This document shows positions 8,038 to 17,058 of a DNA stretch of 64,000 nt, piece by piece. This stretch comes from VRUE01 sp963718775 (lineage in GTDB: Bacteria; Actinomycetota; Thermoleophilia; Solirubrobacterales; 70-9): NCBI GenBank assembly GCA_963718775.1, contig OY970377.1, forward strand, positions 1,054,001-1,118,000, written 5' to 3'. Position 1 is the stretch's first letter. Each line of letters begins with the position of its first letter. The position numbers and the translations under genes are program-made. Below the pieces are notes generated by a model that was not told the origin of the DNA, did not search any database, and saw only the letters and a program-made list of their open reading frames with translations.

Positions 8038-9540
8038 ATGACCGAGCATGCGGTGGTTATCGCCGGAGGAGGTCCGGCGGGGATGATGCTGGCGGCCGAG
8101 TTGGCGTTGGCGAAGGTCGACGTCGCGGTCGTCGAGCGGCGTCCAGATCACGTGCTCGTCGGCTCACGGGCCGGCGGCTTTCACTCGCGCACGATCGAGT
8201 TGCTGGATCAGCGTGGAGTCGCCGATCGCTTCCTCGCCGAGGGCCAGGTGGCTCAGGCCGCGATGTTGGCCACGACCGTCTTGGACATGAGCGACTTCCC
8301 GACCCGTCATCCGTATTCACTCGGGATCTGGCAGAACCAGATCGAGCGGATCATGGCCGCCTGGATCGCCGAGCTGCCGGTGCGGATCTACTACGGATGT
8401 GAGGTAACGGGCTTCGCGCAGGACGACACCGGCGTCGACGTCGAACTGTCCGAAGGCCAGTCGCTGCGGGCGCGGTATCTCGTCGGGTGCGACGGAGGAC
8501 GCAGCGTCATCCGTAAAGCAGCCGGCATCGAGTTCCCCGGATTGGATCCGACCAGGAGCAACCTGATCGCCGAGGTCGAGATTACGGAGGAGCCGGATTT
8601 TGGCATCCGCCACGACGATCTCGGCGTGCATTCCCTCGGCAGGGTGGAGTACGAGATCCACGACGGCGAGATCGTCTACGCAAATCAGGGACCCGTACGG
8701 GTCCTGGTGACCGAGGAGTACGTCGGAGCGGCCGCCGAGCCAACCCTGCGCGATCTGAGTGAGGCTCTGATCACGGTGTACGGCACCGATTTCGGGATCC
8801 ACAGTCCCACCTGGATCTCCAGGTTCACCGACATGACTCGACAGGCGGCGACCTACTGGGCGGGACGCGTCCTACTCGCCGGCGACTCGGCACACGTGCA
8901 CTACCCGGCGGGTGGACAGGGCCTCAGCCTCGGTGTGGGTGATGCGGTGAATCTGGGCTGGAAGCTGGCCCAGGTGGTCAACGGGGCCTCCCCGGAGAGC
9001 CTCCTGGATACGTATCAGGACGAGCGCCACCCGGTCGCCGCCCGTGCGATCCAGCACACGCTGGCTCAGGCCGCGCTCCAGCGCCGAGACGAGCGCATGC
9101 GGGCCCTGGTCGACGTCGTGTCGGAGTTGGCGACCATGGACGAGCCTCGCAAACGGCTCGCCGGGGTCATCTCCGGGCTGGACATTCACTACGACCTCGG
9201 CGAGGGCCACCTCCTGCTCGGACGCCGCATGCCCGACCTGGACCTCGTCACCGCCAACGGCTCGCTCCGAGTCTTCGAGCTGCTGCACGACGCCAGGCCG
9301 GTGCTGCTCAACCTCGGTGAGCCCGGCGGCTTCGACATCGCTCCATGGGCTGACCGGGTCCAGCTGATCGACGCGAGCTACGAGGGGGAGTGGGAGCTCC
9401 CGGTGCTCGGCGCGGTCACCGCTCCTACCGCCGTGTTGATCCGGCCCGACGGATACGTCGCCTGGGTCGGAGAGCCAGCTGACCCCGGTTGCCTGCCCGA
9501 CGCGCTAGCCACCTGGTTCGGACCGCCTACCGCGGCGTAG
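8038..9540 (+). CDS. FAD-dependent aromatic monooxygenase (PheA/TfdB-like)
   Basis: About 500 aa from the ATG at 8038 (MTEHAVVIAGGGPAGMMLAAELALA). The three flavoprotein hydroxylase motifs are present: the N-terminal GxGxxG, the DG motif in VGCDGGRSVIRKAAG, and the GD motif in LLAGDSAHVHYPAGGQGLSLGVGDAVNLGWKLA. The last 150 residues form the thioredoxin-like C-terminal domain found in rifampicin monooxygenase and phenol hydroxylases. It should insert one oxygen into an aromatic ring using NAD(P)H. An in-frame ATG at 8011 adds nine residues without improving the match. The gene converges on a VOC gene. Confidence 0.9.
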   Translation: MTEHAVVIAGGGPAGMMLAAELALAKVDVAVVERRPDHVLVGSRAGGFHSRTIELLDQRGVADRFLAEGQVAQAAMLATTVLDMSDFPTRHPYSLGIWQNQIERIMAAWIAELPVRIYYGCEVTGFAQDDTGVDVELSEGQSLRARYLVGCDGGRSVIRKAAGIEFPGLDPTRSNLIAEVEITEEPDFGIRHDDLGVHSLGRVEYEIHDGEIVYANQGPVRVLVTEEYVGAAAEPTLRDLSEALITVYGTDFGIHSPTWISRFTDMTRQAATYWAGRVLLAGDSAHVHYPAGGQGLSLGVGDAVNLGWKLAQVVNGASPESLLDTYQDERHPVAARAIQHTLAQAALQRRDERMRALVDVVSELATMDEPRKRLAGVISGLDIHYDLGEGHLLLGRRMPDLDLVTANGSLRVFELLHDARPVLLNLGEPGGFDIAPWADRVQLIDASYEGEWELPVLGAVTAPTAVLIRPDGYVAWVGEPADPGCLPDALATWFGPPTAA

Positions 9541-9561
9541 CGCACCAACTTCCAAACACGG

Positions 9562-9915
9562 TCAGGCGGGTTGCCACAGCTCGATCCGGTTGCCCTCGGG
9601 ATCGGTGACCCAGCCGAATCGACCGACACCCTCCATGTCCTGCGTCTCTTCAGCCACATCCGCTCCCTTGGCGCGCAGTTGCGCGAGCATCGCATCGAGG
9701 TCGCGGACCCGGAAGTTGATCATCGCCTGCTGGGCACGGGACCCGAAGTAGTCGGTCTCGGACTCGAACGTCGCGAACACCGTCGGCCCCGCTTCCTGAC
9801 GCCACAGGCCGTTCTCATCGGCGTCCAGGCCCAGGCAATCGCGATACCACGCGCCCAGGGCCACCGGGTCGGCGGCCCGCATGAAATACCCACCGATTCC
9901 AAGCACACGTTCCAT
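9562..9915 (-). CDS. VOC (glyoxalase/bleomycin resistance) family protein
   Basis: Read from the ATG at 9913-9915 (MERVLGIGGYFMRAADP) this is a 117-aa single VOC domain: GAWYRDCLGLDADENGLW, then QQAMINFRVRDLDAMLAQLRAKGADV, ending GWVTDPEGNRIELWQPA, where the Glu is the conserved C-terminal metal ligand. A longer start at 9984 adds an unrelated tail. Substrate unknown. It follows the CU044_5270-like gene on the same strand by about 65 bp. Confidence 0.85.
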   Translation of the reverse strand: MERVLGIGGYFMRAADPVALGAWYRDCLGLDADENGLWRQEAGPTVFATFESETDYFGSRAQQAMINFRVRDLDAMLAQLRAKGADVAEETQDMEGVGRFGWVTDPEGNRIELWQPA

Positions 9916-9980
9916 GTCGCCATCTTGCCAGGACGGCGATCGGGCGGGCGACGACCAGGAGTCGCCGGCCGAATAGGGCG

Positions 9981-11696
9981 TCATTTCAGGCGTTCATCCG
10001 TGGAGTCGACGATCCCCGACCGCAAGTACGCGGTCTCGCGGAACACGGTGCCATCGGGGAGCCCGGGATAGCCCGCGGCCTTCGCTTTGAAGATCACTTC
10101 GGCCTGAGCGAGCATCTCGGAGGTGTGCGGATCAAAGATGTACTCGTGGCCGAATCCGCGTTCCCTGACCCAGGCGATCGCGTCGCCACGGCGCCCGGCG
10201 ACATCGGCCACATCGCGCTCGAACCCGACGCCCGGTATTTCGGCGAGGGCATTGAAGGCGGCCGCCCGCAGCGCCGGGCTGGCGATCGGTTCGCTGAGGA
10301 TTTCCAAGAGCCTTTCGACCGTCGCACCGCCTCTGAGCGAGTCGGCCGGCGACGGATCAACCGGCGAGCTTCCACCGCGGCGGTGTTCGATAGCCAGGCG
10401 CAGGGCTTCCGGCTCGGTCGGCGCTTCGGCGAGCTGGGACACGTGGGAGAAAACCCGGGAGCCCCGCCAGGATTCCGACGCGAACTCCTTCACGAGGCGC
10501 CCGGAGCTGTCGCGGCGCACGTCATGTTCGCTGGAGTCGAAGGCCCAGGGTGGCGGCGAGCCCGCGCCTTCCCAGCGTGTTTGGTCGGCGGCCGAGAAGA
10601 AGTCGACCTGGCCGAGGGTTTCCCGCTCTCGCGTCTTCCCGTCAGGTGCCATCCAGACTTCCTTCAGCGTCGGCACCAGGGCGGCGGGAGCGTTCGGATA
10701 GTTGCTTGGTATGTGCGCAGTGAAGTACCTCGGGTTCGACTTCGAGCCTGTCCCAGGCCCTTCCGGCAGCCAGCCCTGCAGATCGACCACCTTCGTCTTC
10801 GCGTAGAGGAACTGCCCGGCTGCCGGCGGCGCGTCGGCCGGGAGGCCGGATGCTCCGGCGACGGTTGCGGTTTGGCGCAGGGCTTCGGCGATAGCGCTTT
10901 GGCTCAGGGCTTCGTCGCCGACCGGGGTGTAGTCGGCGCCGCCGCCGACGCTCGGAGGAAGCCCGAAAGGAGCGCTGCCGTTGGGTGTCGAGACCGGCTC
11001 GCAGGGTTCGACCGGGCCTTCTGCGATTCCCATCTTCGCGACGCTCCCGCCTTCGGGGTCGCCGCCGTAGGGAGCGGGCGCTCCGGAGAGGACGACACTC
11101 TGGTCGGGGCGAAACGCTTCGGGGTCGAGGTTGAGGTTCGCGGTCGAATATTCGTCGTCGGAGATTTCCCCGCGCCTGTGTTCCCCAAAACGTTCGCGCC
11201 ATCGCTGGGTGCTGCCGATCTCGAACGTCATCCCCCCGCCGGAACCTCCCATCGTCATGCCGCCGCCGATGGTTCCGCCGCCTGGAAGATGAACTTGTGA
11301 GGGCGTGTAGTGCGGTTCCCGACAGACCTTCCCGGCCGGCAGCCATGTCACCTGGGCCTGGATTCCGGCGTCCTCCAGCGCCTGCTCCAGGCCGGAGGCG
11401 TCTTCGAGGCTGTAGACCTTGATCGTGACTCCGCCGCCCTCCTGCGGTTCAACCGCGAAGGCCGCCGGAGGGTTGTCGCCGCCGGCGCTGACGATCAGTG
11501 CGACCGCGACGGCAACGAGAGCCGTGGCGGCGCCCAGCGCCAAGCGCGGGCCGTGGCGGCGCCAGGAAGGCGAGGCGACCCGCGCCTCGGCAGCCTCCGT
11601 GGCTGCGGCGGCCGCGCCGCGCTCGGCGACGACCGCCTTCAGCCGGGCGAGGAGCCGCTGCTCGAAATCGGGATTCGGTTTCTGCTCCTGACTCAC
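9981..11696 (-). CDS. CU044_5270-like membrane protein, partner of ECF sigma factor
   Basis: A 571-aa protein starting MSQEQKPNPDFEQRLLARL, with one membrane helix at about residues 51-70 (LALGAATALVAVAVALIVSAGG) and a large external part. Near the C-terminus RGGATVERLLEILSEPIASPALRAAAFNALAEIPGV resembles the region shared by CU044_5270-type proteins, which accompany actinobacterial ECF sigma factors; this is recognition from memory, not a search. Glycine- and methionine-rich runs occur around residues 140-160. The start overlaps the sigma gene by 4 nt. An anti-sigma function is likely but not shown. Confidence 0.75.
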   Translation of the reverse strand: MSQEQKPNPDFEQRLLARLKAVVAERGAAAAATEAAEARVASPSWRRHGPRLALGAATALVAVAVALIVSAGGDNPPAAFAVEPQEGGGVTIKVYSLEDASGLEQALEDAGIQAQVTWLPAGKVCREPHYTPSQVHLPGGGTIGGGMTMGGSGGGMTFEIGSTQRWRERFGEHRRGEISDDEYSTANLNLDPEAFRPDQSVVLSGAPAPYGGDPEGGSVAKMGIAEGPVEPCEPVSTPNGSAPFGLPPSVGGGADYTPVGDEALSQSAIAEALRQTATVAGASGLPADAPPAAGQFLYAKTKVVDLQGWLPEGPGTGSKSNPRYFTAHIPSNYPNAPAALVPTLKEVWMAPDGKTRERETLGQVDFFSAADQTRWEGAGSPPPWAFDSSEHDVRRDSSGRLVKEFASESWRGSRVFSHVSQLAEAPTEPEALRLAIEHRRGGSSPVDPSPADSLRGGATVERLLEILSEPIASPALRAAAFNALAEIPGVGFERDVADVAGRRGDAIAWVRERGFGHEYIFDPHTSEMLAQAEVIFKAKAAGYPGLPDGTVFRETAYLRSGIVDSTDERLK

Positions 11697-12349
11697 GATC
11701 GGTCCTCCGTCCTTGGGTTCGGTTGGTTGGCCGCGGCCTCGAGCTCGGCGCGCAGCTTGCGTCGCGCCCGGTGCAAGCGCACGCGTGCGGTGACCGGGCG
11801 CACGCCGGCCGCGGCAGCGGCCTCGGCGACCGTCAGATCGTCGATCGCGACCAGCTCAATGACCGCCCGCTCGCCCTCGGGAAGACGGTCCATCGCCGCG
11901 TAGAGGCGACGGGACTGGGCGGCGGCGTCGATCCGCGCATCCATTTGCGCCGCGTCCTCCTCGTCGAGCAGGGCGCTGCCGCGAAACCGCTCCTCACGCG
12001 CCCGCTCACGACCGCGCCGGCGACGGTCGTTGGCGACGAGAGCGCGGGCGATCCCGTAGAGCCACGCCTTCGGGGTGCCGCGTCGCGACCGGTAGTGATG
12101 AGCTGAGTCGATCGCGGCGAGAAAGATCTCCGCGGTCAGGTCGGCAGCCCGCTCGCGGTCCCCAACCCGGCGGGCGACGAACCGCTGCAGGTCCTCGACG
12201 TGCTCGCGATAGAACGCCTCGAACAATTCGGGGTCAGTGCCGATCCAGCGCAGTTGCTCGGCGCCGACGCCGCGCCCGCGGGCAGCGACCACGCGCAGGG
12301 TGCGGCTGAGCGCACTCGGCGCTGTCGGCACCGCTTCCCCTGTCTCCAT
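11693..12349 (-). CDS. ECF RNA polymerase sigma factor
   Basis: A 218-aa sigma factor. Region 2 is visible in LFEAFYREHVEDLQRFVARRVGDRERAADLTAEIFLAAI with the helix WLYGIARALVANDRRRRG; region 4 in LPEGERAVIELVAIDDLTVAEAAAAAGVRPVTARVRLHRARRKLRAEL. It overlaps its membrane partner by 4 nt, exactly as the pair at 1.8-3.7 kb. A GTAAC motif begins 34 nt before the start codon, compared with 35 nt at the other pair, suggesting both are autoregulated from a similar promoter with little or no leader. Confidence 0.9.
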   Translation of the reverse strand: METGEAVPTAPSALSRTLRVVAARGRGVGAEQLRWIGTDPELFEAFYREHVEDLQRFVARRVGDRERAADLTAEIFLAAIDSAHHYRSRRGTPKAWLYGIARALVANDRRRRGRERAREERFRGSALLDEEDAAQMDARIDAAAQSRRLYAAMDRLPEGERAVIELVAIDDLTVAEAAAAAGVRPVTARVRLHRARRKLRAELEAAANQPNPRTEDRS

Positions 12350-12393
12350 GTCCCTTATTGGTCGCGAAGGAGGAAAGCGTTACCGGCCGGAGC

Positions 12394-12831
12394 TCAGCCG
12401 ATCTTCTCCGCCAGCTCGACGATGATCCCCTCCGGGCCGCGGACGTAGCAGAGCCGATAGATGTCCTTGTAGCGCTCCACCTCGCCAACGAGCTCCGCGC
12501 CGCGGGCGCGCAAGCCGGCGACAACCGCGTCGATGTCGTCGACCGAGAATGAGACATGGCGGATGCCGGGGGTGTTCGCCGGGGCGTCGCGCTCGCCGCC
12601 CGGGCCCGACGGAGCGTGAAACTTCGCCAGCTCGACCCGTCCGTGGCCGTCCGGGGTCTCCAGCATCGCAATCTCCGCCCGCACGCCCCCGAGCCCCACC
12701 ACACGGTCCACCCAACCGCCGTCGACCGACCCCTCGCCCTGCAACTCGAGCCCGAGCTCGACGAAGAACGCCGTCGCGGCCGCGAGGTCGTCGACCACGA
12801 TCCCCACGTGCTCCATGCGCTGGATCGTCAT
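12394..12831 (-). CDS. VOC family protein, methylmalonyl-CoA epimerase-like
   Basis: From the ATG at 12829-12831 the protein reads MTIQRMEHVGIVVDDLAAATAFFVELGL and has about 145 aa. Two half-domains are seen: HVGIVVDDL at the start and IRHVSFSVDDIDAVVAGLRARGAELVGEVERY later, ending VRGPEGIIVELAEKIG. His and Glu ligands are where a metal site is expected. The layout fits lactoylglutathione lyase or methylmalonyl-CoA epimerase relatives; no CoA-pathway gene lies nearby, so the function is open. Confidence 0.85.
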   Translation of the reverse strand: MTIQRMEHVGIVVDDLAAATAFFVELGLELQGEGSVDGGWVDRVVGLGGVRAEIAMLETPDGHGRVELAKFHAPSGPGGERDAPANTPGIRHVSFSVDDIDAVVAGLRARGAELVGEVERYKDIYRLCYVRGPEGIIVELAEKIG

Positions 12832-12915
12832 GCGTTTCGACTGTAGCGACACGACTGCCCTAGCCGTTCCGCGCGGCAGGCCCGCAGGGACATCCTCCCG
12901 ACAGTCGCCGCGGCC

Positions 12916-13479
12916 TCATTCGAAGGTCAGCACGTGCACCGGTAGGTCGCTGATCGCGGACTGGGTGGTCCCGGAGAAGTTGCAGACGTCGAAGGTGACG
13001 TGGCCGTCCGAGGGCACCCTCTGGCCGTAGATCATCACCCCGTCCTGGAGCGCTGCCTGGACCGAGAACAGCACCGCTTGTCCGGCCTCGGCGCCGCCCA
13101 CGCTCGCGTCCAACTGCCTGCAGCGCCCGTTGGGCACGTAACCCGTGGGGATGCTGATGCCCCCTCCACTGAGATCGGCTCCCTCCAGGTCGGTGCCCTG
13201 GGCGCCCTCGGGCCCCCTCGGGCCGACTGGGCCGGTGATGCGGGCGAGGACCCCGGCCGCGAGATCGGCGTTCGTCAGCGAGCCGTCGATCACGTTCTGT
13301 GAGCCGACCGAGTTGTAGGCGAGGTCCTTTCGCTTCACCTGCCTGTTCTTGATGTCGCCGGAGTCGACCGAGTTGAGTCCGGGCAGGGCGTAGGCGGTGC
13401 CGCTGATCGCGAAGCAGAACAGGGCTATGTAGCCGACCACGTTGGAACGGAAGTGCTTTCCCAGCGCCCTGGCATCCAT
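12916..13479 (-). CDS. Secreted protein with short collagen-like segment
   Basis: From the ATG at 13477-13479 the product is 187 aa: MDARALGKHFRSNVVGYIALFCFAISGTAYALPG is a likely signal peptide with an Ala-x-Ala end. It is followed by SGDIKNRQVKRKDLAYNSVGSQNVIDGSLTNADLA, a surface motif common in actinobacterial secreted proteins, and a short GPVGPRGPEGAQG collagen-like run. The C-terminal 100 residues (beta-strand rich, two cysteines) are unassigned. A longer start at 13587 has no signal-like features and was rejected. Function unknown, probably extracellular. Confidence 0.75.
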   Translation of the reverse strand: MDARALGKHFRSNVVGYIALFCFAISGTAYALPGLNSVDSGDIKNRQVKRKDLAYNSVGSQNVIDGSLTNADLAAGVLARITGPVGPRGPEGAQGTDLEGADLSGGGISIPTGYVPNGRCRQLDASVGGAEAGQAVLFSVQAALQDGVMIYGQRVPSDGHVTFDVCNFSGTTQSAISDLPVHVLTFE

Positions 13480-13598
13480 TGGCTTCCCCTCAGTTGTTCG
13501 AGGGGCCGCTCCCCTCGAGTGCTTCGACGCTATGCGCTGGGAAGATGGAGTACAAGCACGGACGCTGGCGCCGGGGTGGCAGCACATAAGATTGCGCC

Positions 13599-14000
13599 GT
13601 GCCGTTCACTCTCAGGAACCTCAAGGAGGATCTGGAGGACGTCGGGTCCAACTTCGACGGCTCGCCGGACCTGGAGTTCCGCTTGGCGACCCAGGCGCTC
13701 GAGCTCGAGAAGTCAGGCCTGAGCTACCAGCGCGTCCCGCCCGGCTATCGCTTTCCGTACGGCCACACGCACGAGAAGCAAGAGGAGGTGTACGTGGTCC
13801 TGAGCGGGAGCGGGCGGATGAAGCTCGATGACGAGATCGTCGAGCTCAAGGAATGGGACGCGGTGCGTGTCCCGCCCGGTACGTGGCGAGGCTACGAGGC
13901 CGGGCCGGAGGGCCTTGAGATCCTCGTCATCGGCGCGCCCAATCTCGGCGAGGCTCCGCGCGAGGACGTCGAGGGCCAGCGCGACTGGTGGGCTGACTAG
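13599..14000 (+). CDS. Cupin-domain protein
   Basis: A 133-aa single cupin starting at a GTG. The first cupin motif is visible in PYGHTHEKQEEVYVVLSGSGRMKLDDE (two His and Glu as metal ligands) and the second in VRVPPGTWRGYEAGPEGLEILVIGAP, where the usual His is replaced by Trp. The loss of one ligand suggests a sugar-phosphate-binding or regulatory role rather than a dioxygenase. No operon partner is obvious; it is divergent from the collagen-like gene. Confidence 0.85.
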   Translation: MPFTLRNLKEDLEDVGSNFDGSPDLEFRLATQALELEKSGLSYQRVPPGYRFPYGHTHEKQEEVYVVLSGSGRMKLDDEIVELKEWDAVRVPPGTWRGYEAGPEGLEILVIGAPNLGEAPREDVEGQRDWWAD

Positions 14001-14065
14001 CACCAGGCCTCAGGCCTTGTCCGTGCGAACCGGAGATCTGATTCTCGATCAGCGCGTCAACTGAA

Positions 14066-15004
14066 TCAGGAGGAAGCCACAACAACCTTCGCCAAGACGT
14101 AACCAGCGTGACAAAAGCACGTGTCGAGGTTGCCGTCGAGACGGCGATATCCGAGCATCGCACCCTCTTCGACGAGGGAGTTCGGCAGCCGGAGTCCCTG
14201 CGGGTGCGCTCGGTTTTGGAGTACGGCTGACCCGCTGATCAAGTGAACCGCGAAGGGCTCCTCAGACTCGAGGTTGAGAGAGTCGAACACTGATTGAGGA
14301 TTGGCGTTCCCGGCACTGAGCCAGCCAACGATGCGCAGTTGATTCGCAGGATCGCGCGGGAGTTCGAGCCGTGCTGTCACACCACGGGCAAGCAGCGAGC
14401 GCGGATGGAGGATGTTCGGGTCACCGTCGTTCACGAGGACCATGCGTAGCTGGATCACGTCCCCGGGTTTTACCGGCAGCAGGTTGCCAACTGGACCGAC
14501 CGACCCTTCAACCTTGCCGCTGAGAAAGAAGCGTGCGTCCCCCCATGCAGGTTTGTTAATGGTCGAGTTGAGGGAAACATGGTCCCCGCCCTCGCAAAAA
14601 GCATGTTCCTCGCATCGATAGGTGCGGCGCGGCGGCCCCCATTCTGGCCCCGAAAGCGCTGTCGAAGCGTCACCCCCGTCGAGCAAGCTCAGCGGATCGA
14701 CCAACTTTGTCAGCCCCCCAATACCGGAAATAATCAATGCAGCGAGGAGGGTCGCCCACAGCGGATGCCGACTGACGCGCTCCCACACCCCTCCAACTCG
14801 TGACGCAAGACGACTGAACGGCTGGCTGTTGGGCATTTCTTCTCGTGCCATATCGCCGAGAAGTGTGAACCGAAATTCAATTTTTTGGGGGGACTGCAGC
14901 CGCGAGCGAAGCAGGACCGCCGCCGACAATACGACCAGGCCCAATCCGAGCAGGCCGTTACCGGCACGGCTAATCGCTCTGGACGGCCTGCTTACAGGTG
15001 CCAT
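14066..15004 (-). CDS. Membrane protein with external domain related to the divergent SARP-fusion protein
   Basis: A 312-aa protein with two predicted membrane helices (about residues 14-33 and 80-100) and a C-terminal external domain of about 200 residues. The domain reads LLPVKPGDVIQLRMVLVNDGDP, then LRIVGWLSAGNANPQSVFDSLNL, and ends EEGAMLGYRRLDGNLDTCFCHAGYVLAKVVVA. This GD-start and LGY-LDG-C-GYV ending is also recognisable, more degenerate, at the end of the protein at 15.1-17.0 kb. The two genes are divergent with 89 bp between starts. It may be the signal-sensing partner of that regulator. Confidence 0.65.
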   Translation of the reverse strand: MAPVSRPSRAISRAGNGLLGLGLVVLSAAVLLRSRLQSPQKIEFRFTLLGDMAREEMPNSQPFSRLASRVGGVWERVSRHPLWATLLAALIISGIGGLTKLVDPLSLLDGGDASTALSGPEWGPPRRTYRCEEHAFCEGGDHVSLNSTINKPAWGDARFFLSGKVEGSVGPVGNLLPVKPGDVIQLRMVLVNDGDPNILHPRSLLARGVTARLELPRDPANQLRIVGWLSAGNANPQSVFDSLNLESEEPFAVHLISGSAVLQNRAHPQGLRLPNSLVEEGAMLGYRRLDGNLDTCFCHAGYVLAKVVVASS

Positions 15005-15093
15005 GGAACAACGGTGCCAGCGCAGTCTTGAGCGCCACAGGAGCGGAGCTAGAGCCTGACTGAAAGGTGCGAAATCCTGGAAGATGCCGGGAA

Positions 15094-16959
15094 ATGAGAG
15101 TGAATCTGCTGGGCCAGCTGACCGTTAGCGATGGCGGCGAGGAGATAGCGCCGAATCAGTCGCCGTTCGCCAACGTCCTGCTCGGACGGCTGGCGTTCAC
15201 CTCTGGCGCCGTTCCACGCTCAGATCTGCGGCGCATTCTGTGGCCCGACGACCACGGCGAGCGACCGCCGAGCGGCACCGATGATCTGCTCAATTCCTAT
15301 GTAACCGCCGTCCGCCGCTTGCTCGGCTTCGTCGGCATGCGGGAGACGCCGATTCGGTCGATCCCGGGCGGAGCCATAGTTCTCGACCGACCTGGCAGCA
15401 CCGACCGTAAGGCGAAGGTCAAGATCGAGACCGACCTTGACGACTTCCGTCGCAAGGTCAAGCTTGGAACGCCCGAGTCGTTACGACAAGCGCTTGGGCT
15501 GGTCCGCGGCCCGTTCCTCGCCGGTATCGACCAGGAAAAGTTCCCCTGGCTGGGCGACGCTCGCCGCAAGCTCGAACGTGAGTACGTCGTCGTCGCAAGG
15601 CGCCTCACCGGGCGATCCGAGGCCGAGCTCGAGGCGACCGTCCACGATTTTCTCAGCGAGCCGCACGGCACGCTTCTCGATGCCGTCCCAGGCGCGGATC
15701 CTTCCCTGCCGAAGGACAGGGGGAACGGCGCCGTGGACGAGGGCGAAGAGAAGCAAGGGCGCAACCTCCGAGCCCTGATCGGCATTCCGCTCGCCCTGCT
15801 CGTGATCGCTGCGCTCGCCTTCCTCGTGGCCCTCGCAGAGCGCGACGGGTCAAGCGCCTCGAGTCCCGACGGTTCCTCCACGGACGGTCGCGCCGAAGCG
15901 CTCTCCGACGAAATGGCCACCAGCCCTCGTTACAACCTCTCCGCCGGGCTGCGCGTGGCGAATCGCAGCTACGACGACCGTTGGGCCACCCACATCAGGG
16001 CCGATCCCACCGATCGCCTCGCCCTTGCCTTGACCCTCGAAAACGAGGCGCCAGTCACCAGCTATCCGCTGGTTCTCTGGACCGACTACGAACAGAATCC
16101 CGAAGTGGTGGGTGATTACCGGGTCAGGCTCATCGTTGCAACTCCGAACGGGGCGGTGCTCCTGAACAGCCCCTGGGTGTACTTCCATCCCTGGACCAAC
16201 CAATTCGAAAGCTTCCAAGTTGAGACGGGCGGCCGAACGGTGAAGGCACAGGTGTCAGAGCCCGACGGAGACCTGCTGCGTACCGTCAAGGGCGAAACCG
16301 GCTCCATCCCCTACGTCACGCCGGTCGAACTTCGCAGCCCGTACCAGGGTTGGACCGACTATTTCCCGGTGGGGGACCTGGCGAGTGGGCAGCGCGTGGT
16401 CGTCGAGTTTGGGGCCAGCTGGAGGTTCCCCCCCAAGACCGAATTCGGGACCATCTCTCCGTCATTCGGCATCGAGGGCAAGACCGGCCCGGAAGCTTTC
16501 AGCACCGGCAGCGTGCGGGTCGGCGATCGGGTGGACTTCACCGCGCTGCTAGATAACCAGAGCACGGTCGCCGCGCAGGGCCACCTTCGCGTCGACTTCC
16601 GGCCACACAGGGGCGGCCGCTACATCGAGATGCGTCTGTTCGGGAAGCTACTCGAAGAAGAACAGCTGATCGGCACGGCGACGATCAATAGCGCCGACGG
16701 ACGGCCGATCGAACTGATTCTTCAACCTGGCTCGACGGAAGTGTGGAGCCACCCGCCCGGCCCCTGGATCCATAGTCCGAAATGCATCACCTCTCCCAAT
16801 TCCATCGAGAAGCCCGTCAGGAAGCGTGTGCTCCAAAATGGAATCGCCCTCGGCGGCATCGATATTGGCGATTTCGGTGGTTTCACGCCGCACGGCGAAT
16901 GCGCTGGCACCGAGTTCAATGAGCAGCTCCACTTCAAAGCGACCATCGTGCCGCGTTGA
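15094..16959 (+). CDS. Membrane-tethered SARP-type transcriptional regulator
   Basis: Read from the ATG at 15094, the 621-aa product opens MRVNLLGQLTVSDGGEEI, the usual start of a SARP/OmpR-type winged helix; RSDLRRILWPDD and LLNSYVTAVRRLLG are the recognition region. A shortened bacterial transcriptional activation segment follows (LRQALGLVRGPFLAGIDQEKFPWLGDARRKLE). A membrane helix lies at about residues 224-248 (ALIGIPLALLVIAALAFLVAL), then about 370 external residues with two beta-rich domains, ending GIDIGDFGGFTPHGEC. The DNA-binding part should be inside the cell and the rest outside, like ToxR/CadC. An upstream ATG at 15067 adds nine residues. Confidence 0.75.
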   Translation: MRVNLLGQLTVSDGGEEIAPNQSPFANVLLGRLAFTSGAVPRSDLRRILWPDDHGERPPSGTDDLLNSYVTAVRRLLGFVGMRETPIRSIPGGAIVLDRPGSTDRKAKVKIETDLDDFRRKVKLGTPESLRQALGLVRGPFLAGIDQEKFPWLGDARRKLEREYVVVARRLTGRSEAELEATVHDFLSEPHGTLLDAVPGADPSLPKDRGNGAVDEGEEKQGRNLRALIGIPLALLVIAALAFLVALAERDGSSASSPDGSSTDGRAEALSDEMATSPRYNLSAGLRVANRSYDDRWATHIRADPTDRLALALTLENEAPVTSYPLVLWTDYEQNPEVVGDYRVRLIVATPNGAVLLNSPWVYFHPWTNQFESFQVETGGRTVKAQVSEPDGDLLRTVKGETGSIPYVTPVELRSPYQGWTDYFPVGDLASGQRVVVEFGASWRFPPKTEFGTISPSFGIEGKTGPEAFSTGSVRVGDRVDFTALLDNQSTVAAQGHLRVDFRPHRGGRYIEMRLFGKLLEEEQLIGTATINSADGRPIELILQPGSTEVWSHPPGPWIHSPKCITSPNSIEKPVRKRVLQNGIALGGIDIGDFGGFTPHGECAGTEFNEQLHFKATIVPR

Positions 16960-17058
16960 CCACCTATACGGCTCTGCATCTGAATCTGGATTGATGCAGT
17001 CTGGGTCAAATTCGAGTGGCGAAGTCGGCGGGGCTACGTGGAGCACGGTTTCAAGCGC

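Noticed and set aside
10125..11300. 391-codon plus-strand open frame
   Set aside because: Antisense to the CU044_5270-like gene, which has a start overlap with its sigma gene and coherent domains.
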